Positions 9,376 through 17,857 of a stretch of 64,000 bases of DNA are shown here, in pieces. The translations under genes were made by a program, and so were the position numbers. This DNA is from Sphingobacteriaceae bacterium (GTDB lineage Bacteria > Bacteroidota > Bacteroidia > B-17B0 > Aurantibacillaceae): the NCBI GenBank assembly GCA_002319075.1, contig NVQB01000001.1, positions 682,001 through 746,000 on the forward strand, given 5' to 3'. Position 1 is the stretch's first letter; each line of letters opens with the position of its first letter. A model generated the notes under the pieces. That model was not told the DNA's origin. It made no database searches and saw nothing but the letters and a program-made list of their open reading frames with translations.

Positions 9376-10125
9376 TTATATGATACCTACATCTTCTACT
9401 TTTACCCAACCTTCATTTCCATTGTCGAGTTTGATGAGTAGCCAGTTTCCGTTATTTTCTACTACCCTGATTTTTGTGCCCTCATGGAGATTAAACTTCA
9501 CTTTCGCCATAGCTGTTGGCTCATTCATAATTCTAATCTCCCGGGTTAAAATAATGGCAAATTTATTTTCGTAACGGGCCTTCACGGCGGAGTATCCCAG
9601 AAAATAAGTTATCGCAAAGGTGATAAATAAAAGACAGCTTAGTAAAAAGCTAACCCGTTTTATAATAAGGGTATTAGCATTAATGAAGATAAAAAACAAA
9701 ATGCATCCTAACACACAACTTGCAACCGTTATCCAAGCCCAGGTTGTGGTAGTGAAGGACGAAAGTAAATTTGTTTTAACAGCTGTAATAAAGAAATTTT
9801 CTTTAGAATCAATTTTATCAATCGTTTTTCCAGATGCAATTGCCAGGTTGATACGAACATCTTCATCGTTTGGCTCAATCTTCCGCGCCAGTTCATAATA
9901 ATAAATTGCTTTCCCCAACTCATTGTTACGGTAGTAAGAGTTTCCAAGATTAAAGTACAATTGATAGGATTTATATCCTTCCTTAATGAGTTTTTCATAG
10001 CTCTCAATAGCTACTTTGTATTTTTTGTTATCGTAAGCCTTTTCAGCTTTTTCTAAAAAATGATTACTGTATGCTGGTGAAGCAAAGAAGAAAACACAAA
10101 GTATTACATAGAGAACATTTTTCAT
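9376..10125 (-). CDS. batE: BatE: TPR protein with C-terminal SH3-like domain
   Basis: A 249-residue exported membrane protein, last gene of the Bat operon. A signal peptide (to about residue 20) is followed by tandem TPR motifs at about 22-100 (YKSYQLYFNLGNSYYRNNELGKA), two membrane helices at about 130-150 and 160-180, and a C-terminal bacterial SH3 domain (LHEGTKIRVVENNGNWLLIKLDNGNEGWV). BatE is part of the Bacteroides aerotolerance set. The TPR and SH3 parts suggest protein and cell-wall binding. Its start overlaps the batD stop by one base. It converges on lipA. Confidence 0.88.
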   Translation of the reverse strand: MKNVLYVILCVFFFASPAYSNHFLEKAEKAYDNKKYKVAIESYEKLIKEGYKSYQLYFNLGNSYYRNNELGKAIYYYELARKIEPNDEDVRINLAIASGKTIDKIDSKENFFITAVKTNLLSSFTTTTWAWITVASCVLGCILFFIFINANTLIIKRVSFLLSCLLFITFAITYFLGYSAVKARYENKFAIILTREIRIMNEPTAMAKVKFNLHEGTKIRVVENNGNWLLIKLDNGNEGWVKVEDVGII

Positions 10126-11900
10126 TATGCTTTTCGGGATAAGTGTTGTTCAATGTCAGTAACCAGATCAACGGTGTCTTTATAAACTGTTTGAAGATCG
10201 CCGCTTACCGCTCCTGGTGCGTATTTGGCATATTCGCTGGTATCTAAAGTGGTGAAAAGCTTAGCAAGCGTTGCTTCGTGAACATGTTTTGTTTTTAAAA
10301 CTTCATCCATTTTTTGACGCGATAGATCCGCTACAGGGATATTTAATTTATGACTGAGATAATTATTTATTGCTGTAAGTATTTCTGTATAAAATTCATC
10401 CTTCTTATTTTCTTTCATCAATCTTTCTGCATTCATTAACTGTTTTTTAGCCAGTTTAGCGGCCTTGCGTTCTTTCACCAGAACCTGATTGCTGTTATTC
10501 TTAAGATGCGTTCTTCTGAAAAACAGAACACCTAGCAGGGCTACTACCGGACTCAACAGCAAAAAGAAGTGAGAAAAAGAATTAAAGAACTCTGTTTCTG
10601 TTTTTTGAAGCAGGAAGTCTCCCTTTTTAATATAACGAATATCATTCTCTACATCTTTTACCTGGCTCTGGGATGTATAAACCTGTGCTCCGGCGCTATT
10701 TGGATCGGGAGGAAGTACTTTAATCCTGATCTCTCCAGCGGGGATAGTTATGTATTTTTTCGATTCAAGACTGAAGTAACTAAAATCTAAGCCAGTTAAT
10801 GAAAACTCTCCTTCATTCCTCGGAATAATCAGGTAATCAAAAGTTTTAGAATTTCCATTATCAGAAACTTTTGGCTCGTAGGTTTCAAATCCTTCCGGAA
10901 GCTCTAGTTTTGGAGCTGCCAGTAACTTTAAATTCCCTTTTCCACTTACCGTCATTTTCAAATTAAAAGCTTCATTCGCTTTTAATTCGTTACGTGTAGT
11001 TGAAATCTTATACTGAAAATTTCCTACAGCCCCGTTAAAATTTTCGGGCTTTCCCTGCTCAGGAAGTGGTAAAACGTCGAGAACTACAGGCTTGCTGTAG
11101 GCGTTTACATTTATATCTTCATAAGCATTCGCTCCAAAAAATTGTTCAAAGACATTTCTGGGCTTATTGTTGTTCTGCCTGCGAATTACAAGTCCTTGTT
11201 CAATTGGTGTTAAAGTTATCTTACCAGATTTATTTGCAATTGCTTCGGTTCGGTATAATTCGTAAGTATTATAATTAATACCATCAACGTTCTCTGTACT
11301 TACAATTCCTTTACTGGTTGATTCCTGCGCTTGCGAATAAAAGCCATCATAGGAAGGTTGCATAAACTTCTGAAGACCTACAATTTGAAGACGGCAATAT
11401 ACTTTTTGTGTGATGGTAATTTGTTCACCGATATAACATTTGCTTTTACTTACACCAGTGCGAATAAACAAATCGCCTCCACCTAATTTCGAACTGGCCG
11501 GTGGATCTTGTTGATTAGCTGCAGCAGCGCTTTTAACTGCCTCTATAGTTATGGGCGGTGATTCCAGTTTTTGTCCGTTAGATATAATACTTGCAGGACC
11601 AATTACTAATTTTCCTTCACGTTTAGCCTGGAGTCCGTAAGAAAGAAGAATTTGCTGACTCACAACACCATTAATATTTTGAGTGCTATTACTTTGGTAT
11701 GGACCTGCTACAACGTCAAAATCTTTAAACGCCGGTGGAACGTAATTACTAGCGTTAACCATAATAACGATCTGAAAATCGAAGGGAACACCAACCTGAA
11801 CTTTTTTAGAACTTACCTGCCCATAAAAACTCTGCGCTTTATTATTTAGAAATAATAAAAAAGAGAATGAGAACAGTATCCAAAATTTAATTCCTTTCAT
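10125..11900 (-). CDS. batD: BatD (aerotolerance) protein
   Basis: A 591-residue protein. The signal peptide ends near AQSFYGQVSSKKV. Two or more BatD beta-sandwich domains follow (VGVPFDFQIVIMVNASNYVPPAFKDF, split motifs such as GPASIISNGQKLESPPITIEA). A single membrane helix lies at about 445-465 and is followed by a cytoplasmic KKAKL-rich helical tail. BatD proteins are large single-pass envelope proteins whose extracytoplasmic beta domains probably bind partners of the BatA/BatB vWA proteins. Length is typical. It follows batC after 76 bp and overlaps batE by one base, so it belongs to one transcript. Confidence 0.9.
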   Translation of the reverse strand: MKGIKFWILFSFSFLLFLNNKAQSFYGQVSSKKVQVGVPFDFQIVIMVNASNYVPPAFKDFDVVAGPYQSNSTQNINGVVSQQILLSYGLQAKREGKLVIGPASIISNGQKLESPPITIEAVKSAAAANQQDPPASSKLGGGDLFIRTGVSKSKCYIGEQITITQKVYCRLQIVGLQKFMQPSYDGFYSQAQESTSKGIVSTENVDGINYNTYELYRTEAIANKSGKITLTPIEQGLVIRRQNNNKPRNVFEQFFGANAYEDINVNAYSKPVVLDVLPLPEQGKPENFNGAVGNFQYKISTTRNELKANEAFNLKMTVSGKGNLKLLAAPKLELPEGFETYEPKVSDNGNSKTFDYLIIPRNEGEFSLTGLDFSYFSLESKKYITIPAGEIRIKVLPPDPNSAGAQVYTSQSQVKDVENDIRYIKKGDFLLQKTETEFFNSFSHFFLLLSPVVALLGVLFFRRTHLKNNSNQVLVKERKAAKLAKKQLMNAERLMKENKKDEFYTEILTAINNYLSHKLNIPVADLSRQKMDEVLKTKHVHEATLAKLFTTLDTSEYAKYAPGAVSGDLQTVYKDTVDLVTDIEQHLSRKA

Positions 11901-11976
11901 TTTTATGCAAGTTACTCCATTATTTAAGGAGCTGAATCTTATTAATTTATTTTAACTATACAGTGCGTACAGTGAT

Positions 11977-12708
11977 TTACCAATCTTTGTCTGTTTTGCT
12001 ATTAGCGGCGTCTTCTTGTTTTTGTTTTCGCTTGTCCTGCAATTTTTTTTCAGAATCCATTAACGCTTTAAGAAGTTGTTCGGCCTGATCTTTACTCATT
12101 TGGGGTTGTTCCTGCTGTGGTTGTTTTTTATCCCCTTCTTTTTTCTCTTGTTTTTGCTGCTGACTTTGACCTCCGCCGCCTCCCTTTTTCTCTTTAGGTA
12201 AATTTTTTAAAGCGTAGGCTAAGTTATAGCGGGTTTCTTCATCTTTGGGATCGTACTTGAGTGCTTTTTTATACGCGTCTACCGCCTGCTGATATCCTTT
12301 TTTCTGCAAATAACAATTCCCGATGTTGTGCCACGCCTGGTGCAGCGTATCTTTATCAGAAACGGAATTTGCTACAACAGCAAAATTTTCGGCGGCCTTG
12401 TCGAAGATAAGTCCCGCTAAAGAGTCGGGTTTCATCTTGGTGCTTTGTGGCATGGTAAGCGCTCCACTTTTTACCAGAAGTGCATTTTTATACAAAGAAT
12501 TTCCCAGGTTAAAGTTTGCTTTCCTATTATTGGGATTTAACTCTAACGCTCTTGCGTATTTGGCGGACGACTCAGGAATTTTACCGGTACGGTACAAGTC
12601 ATTGCCGTCATATAAATACTGAGCATCTTTTTGGGCAGTAGAAATTCCAGCTACAAGAAGTAGCGAAACAAAACAGCTTTTGTGTAATTTACTTAACTGC
12701 ATTTCCAA
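11977..12708 (-). CDS. batC: BatC: TPR protein
   Basis: A 243-residue exported TPR protein. The signal sequence is followed by a TPR pair at about 30-65 (YDGNDLYRTGKIPESSAKYARALELNPNN) and another at about 115-165 (AWHNIGNCYLQKKGYQQAVDAYKKALKYDPKDEE, given here in parts). The C-terminal 75 residues are low-complexity, rich in Gln, Lys and Gly. The start at 12708 overlaps the batB stop by 20 bases, which suggests translational coupling; a second Met two codons later is equally possible. BatC is thought to scaffold the vWA proteins in the Bat complex. Confidence 0.85.
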   Translation of the reverse strand: MEMQLSKLHKSCFVSLLLVAGISTAQKDAQYLYDGNDLYRTGKIPESSAKYARALELNPNNRKANFNLGNSLYKNALLVKSGALTMPQSTKMKPDSLAGLIFDKAAENFAVVANSVSDKDTLHQAWHNIGNCYLQKKGYQQAVDAYKKALKYDPKDEETRYNLAYALKNLPKEKKGGGGGQSQQQKQEKKEGDKKQPQQEQPQMSKDQAEQLLKALMDSEKKLQDKRKQKQEDAANSKTDKDW

Positions 12709-13729
12709 ATAAATTAATTTTTTTAAACCATTCGCTCACACGTTCTGTTAGCAGGAATTCTATAAAAAATAAAATGAGGGCTATTGCGATGAACCATTGA
12801 AACTGATCTTCGTAATCGGTGTACATTTTGCTTTCAAGTTTTGATTTATCTAATTCTCCTATTTTGTCGAGAACGGCATTAAGACCAATGTCGGCCTGAC
12901 TTGCCTGAACGAAAACACCATTTGCTTTTCCCGCAATCGTTTTGAGTAACTCAGAATTTAGCTTTGTAACAACAGTCTGTCCATCTTTATCTTTTCGATA
13001 GCCTTTTACCACGCCGTTTTCAACCAAAGGAATAGGAACACCATTTTGAGAACCTATGCCAATAGTATTGATCATAATATCTTTTTTAGCAGCCTCCTCG
13101 GCAGCCTCAATCGCAGCAGATTCGTGATTTTCACCATCGGTAATCAAGATAATCGCTCTGTTTTTTCCTTCGTCGGTACTAAAAGATTCGGAGGCTTTTT
13201 TTATAGCATCGGCAATTTTTGTTCCCTGCACTGGAACCATACCCGGGCCAACGGATTCCAAAAACATTTTAGCTGCGTTATAATCTGTTGTAATAGGAAG
13301 TTGTACATATGCTTCGCCGGCAAAAATTACCAGGCCCAGACGGTCACCTTCTAAAAGATCGATCATTTTTTCGAGAGCATACTTAGCGCGGGTTAAACGA
13401 TCAGGACTAAGATCCTGGGCGAGCATACTGTTACTAACGTCGAGACAAACGATAATATCCGCTCCCTCACGTTTTACTTCTGTTAACTTACTTCCTGTTT
13501 GAAGATTGCAAAGCGCTAAAATCACAGAGGCGAATCCCACGAGAAATAAAATTGCCTTAACAAGTCTTTTACGACGGCTTGAATACGGCACCAGTTGCGC
13601 GACTAATTCAGGATCGCCGATACGTTTTAGTTTTCTACGACGCGATGCAAAATACAAGACAAGTAATAATAGCATTACTGGTATGGCAGCAAACGCATAG
13701 AAATAAATTGTATGTTCAAATTTAAACAT
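12689..13729 (-). CDS. batB: BatB: membrane-anchored vWA domain protein
   Basis: A 346-residue protein with two N-terminal membrane helices (about 8-28 and 58-75), a vWA domain at about 90-290, and one C-terminal helix. The metal-ion-dependent adhesion site is intact: DVSNS at 97-101, and the ILITDGENH segment supplies a further MIDAS ligand. vWA domains of this type bind partners in a Mg-dependent way. It overlaps batA by one base and batC by 20, so translation is coupled. Confidence 0.92.
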   Translation of the reverse strand: MFKFEHTIYFYAFAAIPVMLLLLVLYFASRRRKLKRIGDPELVAQLVPYSSRRKRLVKAILFLVGFASVILALCNLQTGSKLTEVKREGADIIVCLDVSNSMLAQDLSPDRLTRAKYALEKMIDLLEGDRLGLVIFAGEAYVQLPITTDYNAAKMFLESVGPGMVPVQGTKIADAIKKASESFSTDEGKNRAIILITDGENHESAAIEAAEEAAKKDIMINTIGIGSQNGVPIPLVENGVVKGYRKDKDGQTVVTKLNSELLKTIAGKANGVFVQASQADIGLNAVLDKIGELDKSKLESKMYTDYEDQFQWFIAIALILFFIEFLLTERVSEWFKKINLFGNAVK

Positions 13730-14739
13730 TAAGGTATGGCTCTAAACACAGTGTAACGCAGTATAAACTCCAGTAATAATAAAAAAGCTGCCAATAAAAC
13801 AAATGGAAGAAAATGTTCCGCTTTATTGCTGAAGCTTTTTTCGCTGATGATTGTTTTTTCCATTTTATCAATTTCCTGATAAATGTTTTTTAAGCTTTCT
13901 TTATTTGTAGCTCTGAAATATTTACCGCCTGACATATCGGAAATATCCGTCATCACTTTTTCATCAATCTCTACATCCACGTAATCGTATTCATATTGAC
14001 CTTGTGCATAAATTCCAACAGGTTGTAATGCCTTACCTTTAGAACCAACGCCGATGCAATATACACGGATGCCATAAGTTTTTGCAAGTTCGCCGGCAGT
14101 TAAGGGAGAAATTTCGCCAACGTTGTTTACACCATCGCTCACCATAATGATAACTTTGCTTTTTGCCTTACTGTCTTTAATTCGCGCTACTGCTCCGGCC
14201 AGGCCGAGGCCTATAGCGGTTCCCTGATCAAGCATACCTGCCTTAATTTGCGGGAACATATTTTTTAAAACTTTGTGATCATTTGTAAGAGGACATTGCG
14301 TAAACACCTCGCCACCAAAAATTACGAGGCCAATTCTGTCATTTGGTCTTGCATCAATAAAATCAGTAATAACCTCTTTGGCAACTTCAATACGATTTGG
14401 TTTAAAGTCTTTTGCCAACATAGAGAGCGAAACGTCGAGGCTGATTACTATATCGATCCCTTCTGTCTTGGTGTCCTTCCAGCTACTTCGCGATTGCGGT
14501 CTTGCCAGAGCTGTTATTAATAAAGCAAACGAGGCCAGTTTTAGTACCAACAAACTATGTCTGGTTTTTGACTTTATAGAAGGTTTGATTCCTTTTAAAA
14601 GTGTAAATGACGAATAATTGAATTCACCTTCTTGTTTTTTCAGGCGCCAGATGTACCAAATTACCATGAGTGGCAATACCAGCATTAACCAGAACCAATG
14701 CTTTTCAGCGAACTGTATATCGTTAAAATAATTTATCAC
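13729..14739 (-). CDS. batA: BatA: membrane-anchored vWA domain protein
   Basis: A 336-residue paralogue of BatB with the same layout: two N-terminal helices (about 15-31 and 62-79), a vWA domain, and a C-terminal helix. The MIDAS motif is DVSLS at 102-106, with VIIMVSDGVNN and the TNDHK threonine site further on. BatA and BatB are adjacent in Bacteroidota and in spirochaetes. Here BatA is translated in a chain with the upstream 334-residue protein (4-base overlap) and with BatB (1-base overlap). Confidence 0.92.
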   Translation of the reverse strand: MINYFNDIQFAEKHWFWLMLVLPLMVIWYIWRLKKQEGEFNYSSFTLLKGIKPSIKSKTRHSLLVLKLASFALLITALARPQSRSSWKDTKTEGIDIVISLDVSLSMLAKDFKPNRIEVAKEVITDFIDARPNDRIGLVIFGGEVFTQCPLTNDHKVLKNMFPQIKAGMLDQGTAIGLGLAGAVARIKDSKAKSKVIIMVSDGVNNVGEISPLTAGELAKTYGIRVYCIGVGSKGKALQPVGIYAQGQYEYDYVDVEIDEKVMTDISDMSGGKYFRATNKESLKNIYQEIDKMEKTIISEKSFSNKAEHFLPFVLLAAFLLLLEFILRYTVFRAIP

Positions 14740-15740
14740 GCTTTCGGTTCAGTATTAGTTGGTTCTTGTTCCGTTGATATCTTTACTTCTTCTTCACGTT
14801 TTGTGCCGTTTACAAAGTCAAAAGCATTTTGCAGCGTAAAATTATTTTCTTCTTCAATAGGCGCCATTTTTGCGAATTTAACAAGGTCACTCAGCGTTAG
14901 TAATTGTTGTAGTTTTTCCTTGCTCTCTTTATCTACAACCTGTGAACGGAAGGCTGTCATAATTTCGTCGGTAGTGCTCTCAAGAGCATGAACATTAAAG
15001 CGCTCTTCAATATAAGTACGAATGGTGTCAGAGATGGATGAGTAATATTCTTTTGCTTTTCCCTCGCGCCAAACTTGTTCGGTGCGAATGGTTTCTAGGG
15101 CAGCGAGTGCGGTTATATGTGCCGGAATTCTTGGTTTTTCAGGTTCTGCAGTTACCTGGTTATTTTTCCTGGTATAATAGCGGGTAATGAATATAACAGC
15201 TAAAAGAACTACCAATACTCCTACGCCCCAGTAAATATAATTAAGGTACCATTTCCAATTAAATTTCTCTTCAAAAGGAGGTTTAATATCTTTTAATTTT
15301 GTAGCACTACTGTCTGTTGGAACCGTATGTACTTCGAGGAAAAGCGGGTTTGTAAAAAGCGGATTTGCAGTATCGTTATTCAAGATGAATTTAAACCCAG
15401 GCATGGCATAATACCCACTATCGTAAACACTCACAATAATTTGTTGGTGCTGAAAAATCTTAGTTGAATTTGTCTTATCAGGAAAAGTAGTATCTATGGC
15501 ACTTACCGACACCACTTCAATTTTACCGGTAATGGTATCTCCAATTTCAGGCCATTGAATTCTAATATCTTTTTGGCGCGAACTGTACGTTACGTAAATA
15601 TCGATCTTAGCCTGTTCACCAATGCGCAGTTTAGAAGTATCGAGTACTGCGTCCAGTTGTATTTGTGGCTGTTGCGCATTTACCTGTATTACAGTAAAGA
15701 GCAAAATAACGAAGGCAAATATTTTTTTTAGTATCGTCAA
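14736..15740 (-). CDS. BatD-like exported membrane protein of the Bat operon
   Basis: A 334-residue protein with a signal peptide (to AQQPQI), an extracytoplasmic beta-sandwich at about 25-160 whose opening (VLDTSKLRIGEQAKIDIYV) resembles the BatD domain, one membrane helix at about 168-188, and a cytoplasmic helical tail (EYYSSISDTIRTYIEERFN). In this gene position Bacteroidota often carry a short conserved BatD-like or DUF4381-like protein between the DUF58 and BatA genes. The C-terminal tail resembles that of BatD, so it may be a second, shorter BatD partner. It is 17 bp after the DUF58 gene and overlaps batA by 4 bases. Confidence 0.75.
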   Translation of the reverse strand: MTILKKIFAFVILLFTVIQVNAQQPQIQLDAVLDTSKLRIGEQAKIDIYVTYSSRQKDIRIQWPEIGDTITGKIEVVSVSAIDTTFPDKTNSTKIFQHQQIIVSVYDSGYYAMPGFKFILNNDTANPLFTNPLFLEVHTVPTDSSATKLKDIKPPFEEKFNWKWYLNYIYWGVGVLVVLLAVIFITRYYTRKNNQVTAEPEKPRIPAHITALAALETIRTEQVWREGKAKEYYSSISDTIRTYIEERFNVHALESTTDEIMTAFRSQVVDKESKEKLQQLLTLSDLVKFAKMAPIEEENNFTLQNAFDFVNGTKREEEVKISTEQEPTNTEPKA

Positions 15741-15757
15741 AATTTGAAATTCTTCTA

Positions 15758-16624
15758 CTATCGGTTTTTAAATAAGTTCATTAATGGCTTCACATAATTT
15801 TCGTGTGTGAAAATTTTTGTCGCGTCAATTCCACTTCTGTTGAAAGTATCTTTTATATCTTCTTCAAATCTTTTTTGATTCACTGAAAATTGCTTTCTGA
15901 AGATCTTATCGCTGGTATCTACCCAGGCGATCTTACCACTTTCGTTATCTTTTAATTTTATCAAACCCACATCCGGAAGCTCAACTTCAGCTTTATCAAT
16001 GATGCGCAGCGCGACGATGTCATGTTTTTTATTCGCAATCTTTAAAGCATCCTTGTAATTATTTTCGGTCATAAAATCACTGATCACAAAAACAATACTT
16101 CTTTTTTTAATAATGCTTGAAAGATATTTTAATGCCAGTTCAATATTTGTTTGCTTATTCTCTGGTTTAAACTCCAGCAATTCACGAATAATACGGAGTA
16201 CATGGGTTTTTCCTTTTTTAGGCGGGATAAACTTTTCGATCTTATCGCTAAAAAAGATCACCCCTATTTTATCATTGTTTTGAGAAGCTGAAAAAGCAAC
16301 CACGGCGCAAAGTTCAGTTATCAATTCCTGCTTCAATTGTTTGTTAGTTCCGAAACTACCGCTCGCACTTACGTCCACAAGCAACACCACACTTAGCTCA
16401 CGTTCTTCTTCAAAAACTTTTACAAAAGGTGTATTAAATCTTGCGGTAACATTCCAGTCTATAGAGCGGATATCATCTCCCGGGGTATATTCACGCACTT
16501 CTGAAAACGCCATACCGCGGCCTTTAAAGGCACTATGATATTCGCCTGAGAAGATGTGACTGCTCAAACCGCGGGTTTTGATCTCGATCTTGCGAACTTT
16601 TTTTAAAAGATCAGCTGTTTCCAT
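15758..16624 (-). CDS. DUF58 domain protein of the MoxR/Bat operon
   Basis: A 288-residue soluble protein. The DUF58 signature is clear: GRGMAFSEVREYTPGDDIR, then IDWNVTARFNTPFVKVFEEE at about residues 36-75. It leads into a vWA-like fold with a partial MIDAS site DVSASGS at 84-90. DUF58 proteins are the usual partner of MoxR ATPases and may be a client or adaptor for them. No membrane helix is seen. It follows moxR after an 84-bp gap that carries an inverted repeat. Confidence 0.92.
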   Translation of the reverse strand: METADLLKKVRKIEIKTRGLSSHIFSGEYHSAFKGRGMAFSEVREYTPGDDIRSIDWNVTARFNTPFVKVFEEERELSVVLLVDVSASGSFGTNKQLKQELITELCAVVAFSASQNNDKIGVIFFSDKIEKFIPPKKGKTHVLRIIRELLEFKPENKQTNIELALKYLSSIIKKRSIVFVISDFMTENNYKDALKIANKKHDIVALRIIDKAEVELPDVGLIKLKDNESGKIAWVDTSDKIFRKQFSVNQKRFEEDIKDTFNRSGIDATKIFTHENYVKPLMNLFKNR

Positions 16625-16652
16625 TTGTAGTAGTTAATAGTTAAGAGTTGAT

Positions 16653-16705
16653 AGTCAATAGCAGGGCAAAAAAACTTTACCACTATAAACTATAGACTAT
16701 TGACT
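16653..16705. repeat. Inverted repeat in the moxR-DUF58 gap
   Basis: AGTCAATAG at 16653-16661 is perfectly inverted as CTATTGACT at 16697-16705, with a 35-base loop holding two further ACTAT copies. It lies between moxR and the DUF58 gene, within the operon. Without a GC-rich stem or T-run it is a poor intrinsic terminator. It could instead be an RNA processing or attenuation site, or an ordinary intergenic repeat. Confidence 0.5.
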
Positions 16706-16708
16706 TAT

Positions 16709-17698
16709 CTAAGGGACTTCAACTGCGTTAAGAATTTCAGTAATGATGTGCTCAGAAGTAATATTCTCTGCTTCCGCCTCGTAAGTAAGCCCTACACGGT
16801 GACGCATAACATCTGTGCATACAGCTCGTACATCTTCAGGTATTACATAGCCACGACGTTTTATAAACGCATAAGCTTTTGCAGCCAAAGCAAGATTAAT
16901 ACTTGCACGTGGAGAGCCGCCGTAAGAAATGAGACCTTCAAATTTACCAAGTTTGTACTCTTTAGGAAAACGTGAAGCAAACACGATATCTACAATGTAT
17001 CTTTCAATTTTTTCATCCATGTAAACATCCTTCACCACTGTGCGCGCCTTGATGATAGCATCCGTTGACATAACGCTTGAAGCCTGGGGCATACCAGAAG
17101 GCTGAATGTTTGCTGCGATAATTTTTTTCTCCTCTTCTTTAGTTGGATAACCAATTACAATCTTCAACATAAAACGGTCCATCTGAGCCTCCGGTAAAGG
17201 ATAAGTTCCCTCCTGCTCTATTGGATTTTGAGTTGCTAAAACCAGAAAAGGATTTGGTAATTTAAAAGTTTGATCACCAATAGTTACCTGTTTTTCCTGC
17301 ATGGCCTCAAGTAACGCAGATTGTACTTTTGCCGGAGCACGGTTAATCTCATCCGCTAACACGAAGTTTGCAAAAATAGGTCCTTTACGAATTGAAAATG
17401 ATTCTTGTTTCTGACTATAAATTTGAGTACCGATAACATCGGCAGGTAATAAATCGGGAGTAAACTGAATACGGCTGAATTGCCCGTCGACACATTTAGC
17501 CAGAGTGTTAATAGCCAAAGTTTTTGCGAGACCTGGAACCCCTTCCAATAAAATATGTCCGTTGCTAAGTAAGCCAATCAAGAGACGCTCTACCATTGAC
17601 TTTTGTCCAATGATAACTTTATCCATCTCTACAGTAAGCATATCTACAAAAGCACTTTCGCGCTGGATACGTTCGTTAATTTCTTTAATGTCAACCAT
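16709..17698 (-). CDS. moxR: MoxR-family AAA+ ATPase
   Basis: A 329-residue AAA+ ATPase, first gene of the Bat operon. Walker A is GVPGLAKT at 53-60, Walker B is VLADEINR at 113-120, and sensor and arginine-finger segments follow (FLVLATQNPIEQEGTYPLPEAQMDRF, given here to mark the region at about 150-175). The MoxR C-terminal lid is present. MoxR proteins act as chaperones for vWA and DUF58 proteins, which are exactly the downstream genes. Length is normal. A TATCTTTG -7 element lies 36 bases before the ATG. Confidence 0.95.
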   Translation of the reverse strand: MVDIKEINERIQRESAFVDMLTVEMDKVIIGQKSMVERLLIGLLSNGHILLEGVPGLAKTLAINTLAKCVDGQFSRIQFTPDLLPADVIGTQIYSQKQESFSIRKGPIFANFVLADEINRAPAKVQSALLEAMQEKQVTIGDQTFKLPNPFLVLATQNPIEQEGTYPLPEAQMDRFMLKIVIGYPTKEEEKKIIAANIQPSGMPQASSVMSTDAIIKARTVVKDVYMDEKIERYIVDIVFASRFPKEYKLGKFEGLISYGGSPRASINLALAAKAYAFIKRRGYVIPEDVRAVCTDVMRHRVGLTYEAEAENITSEHIITEILNAVEVP

Positions 17699-17733
17699 AG
17701 TTTTTAGGTGTTTGTGCGTGGTAATTTGAGTTC

Positions 17734-17741
17734 CAAAGATA
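17734..17741 (-). promoter_or_regulatory. Candidate -7 element TATCTTTG for the moxR-bat operon
   Basis: Minus-strand match to TAnnTTTG, 36 bases before the moxR start. No clear -33 TTTG is found at the expected spacing. Confidence 0.45.
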
Positions 17742-17832
17742 TCAATGGTGCGGGATTGAGACGATTTACCCCCCGTTAAAATTTGTTAAGTACATACTAA
17801 CGTTTCTTAAAGCGAAAATTAGTTGAAGATGA

Positions 17833-17857
17833 AAAAAAGAGCCTAACGCTCTTTTTT
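17833..17857 (-). terminator. Hairpin terminator at the pdxA stop
   Basis: AAAAAAGAGC, loop CTAAC, GCTCTTTTTT. The pdxA stop codon falls in the loop. On the minus strand the stem ends in a T-run, so it would end the amidohydrolase-pdxA transcript. Confidence 0.75.

Noticed and set aside
9369-9388. AGGTATC/GATACCT hairpin between lipA and batE as a terminator
   Set aside because: The 7-bp stem is AT-rich and is not followed by a T-run. It may be coincidence with the batE stop codon.
16653-16705. Intrinsic terminator inside the moxR operon
   Set aside because: The arms are AT-rich and the loop is 35 bases with no T-run, so it is listed as a repeat only.
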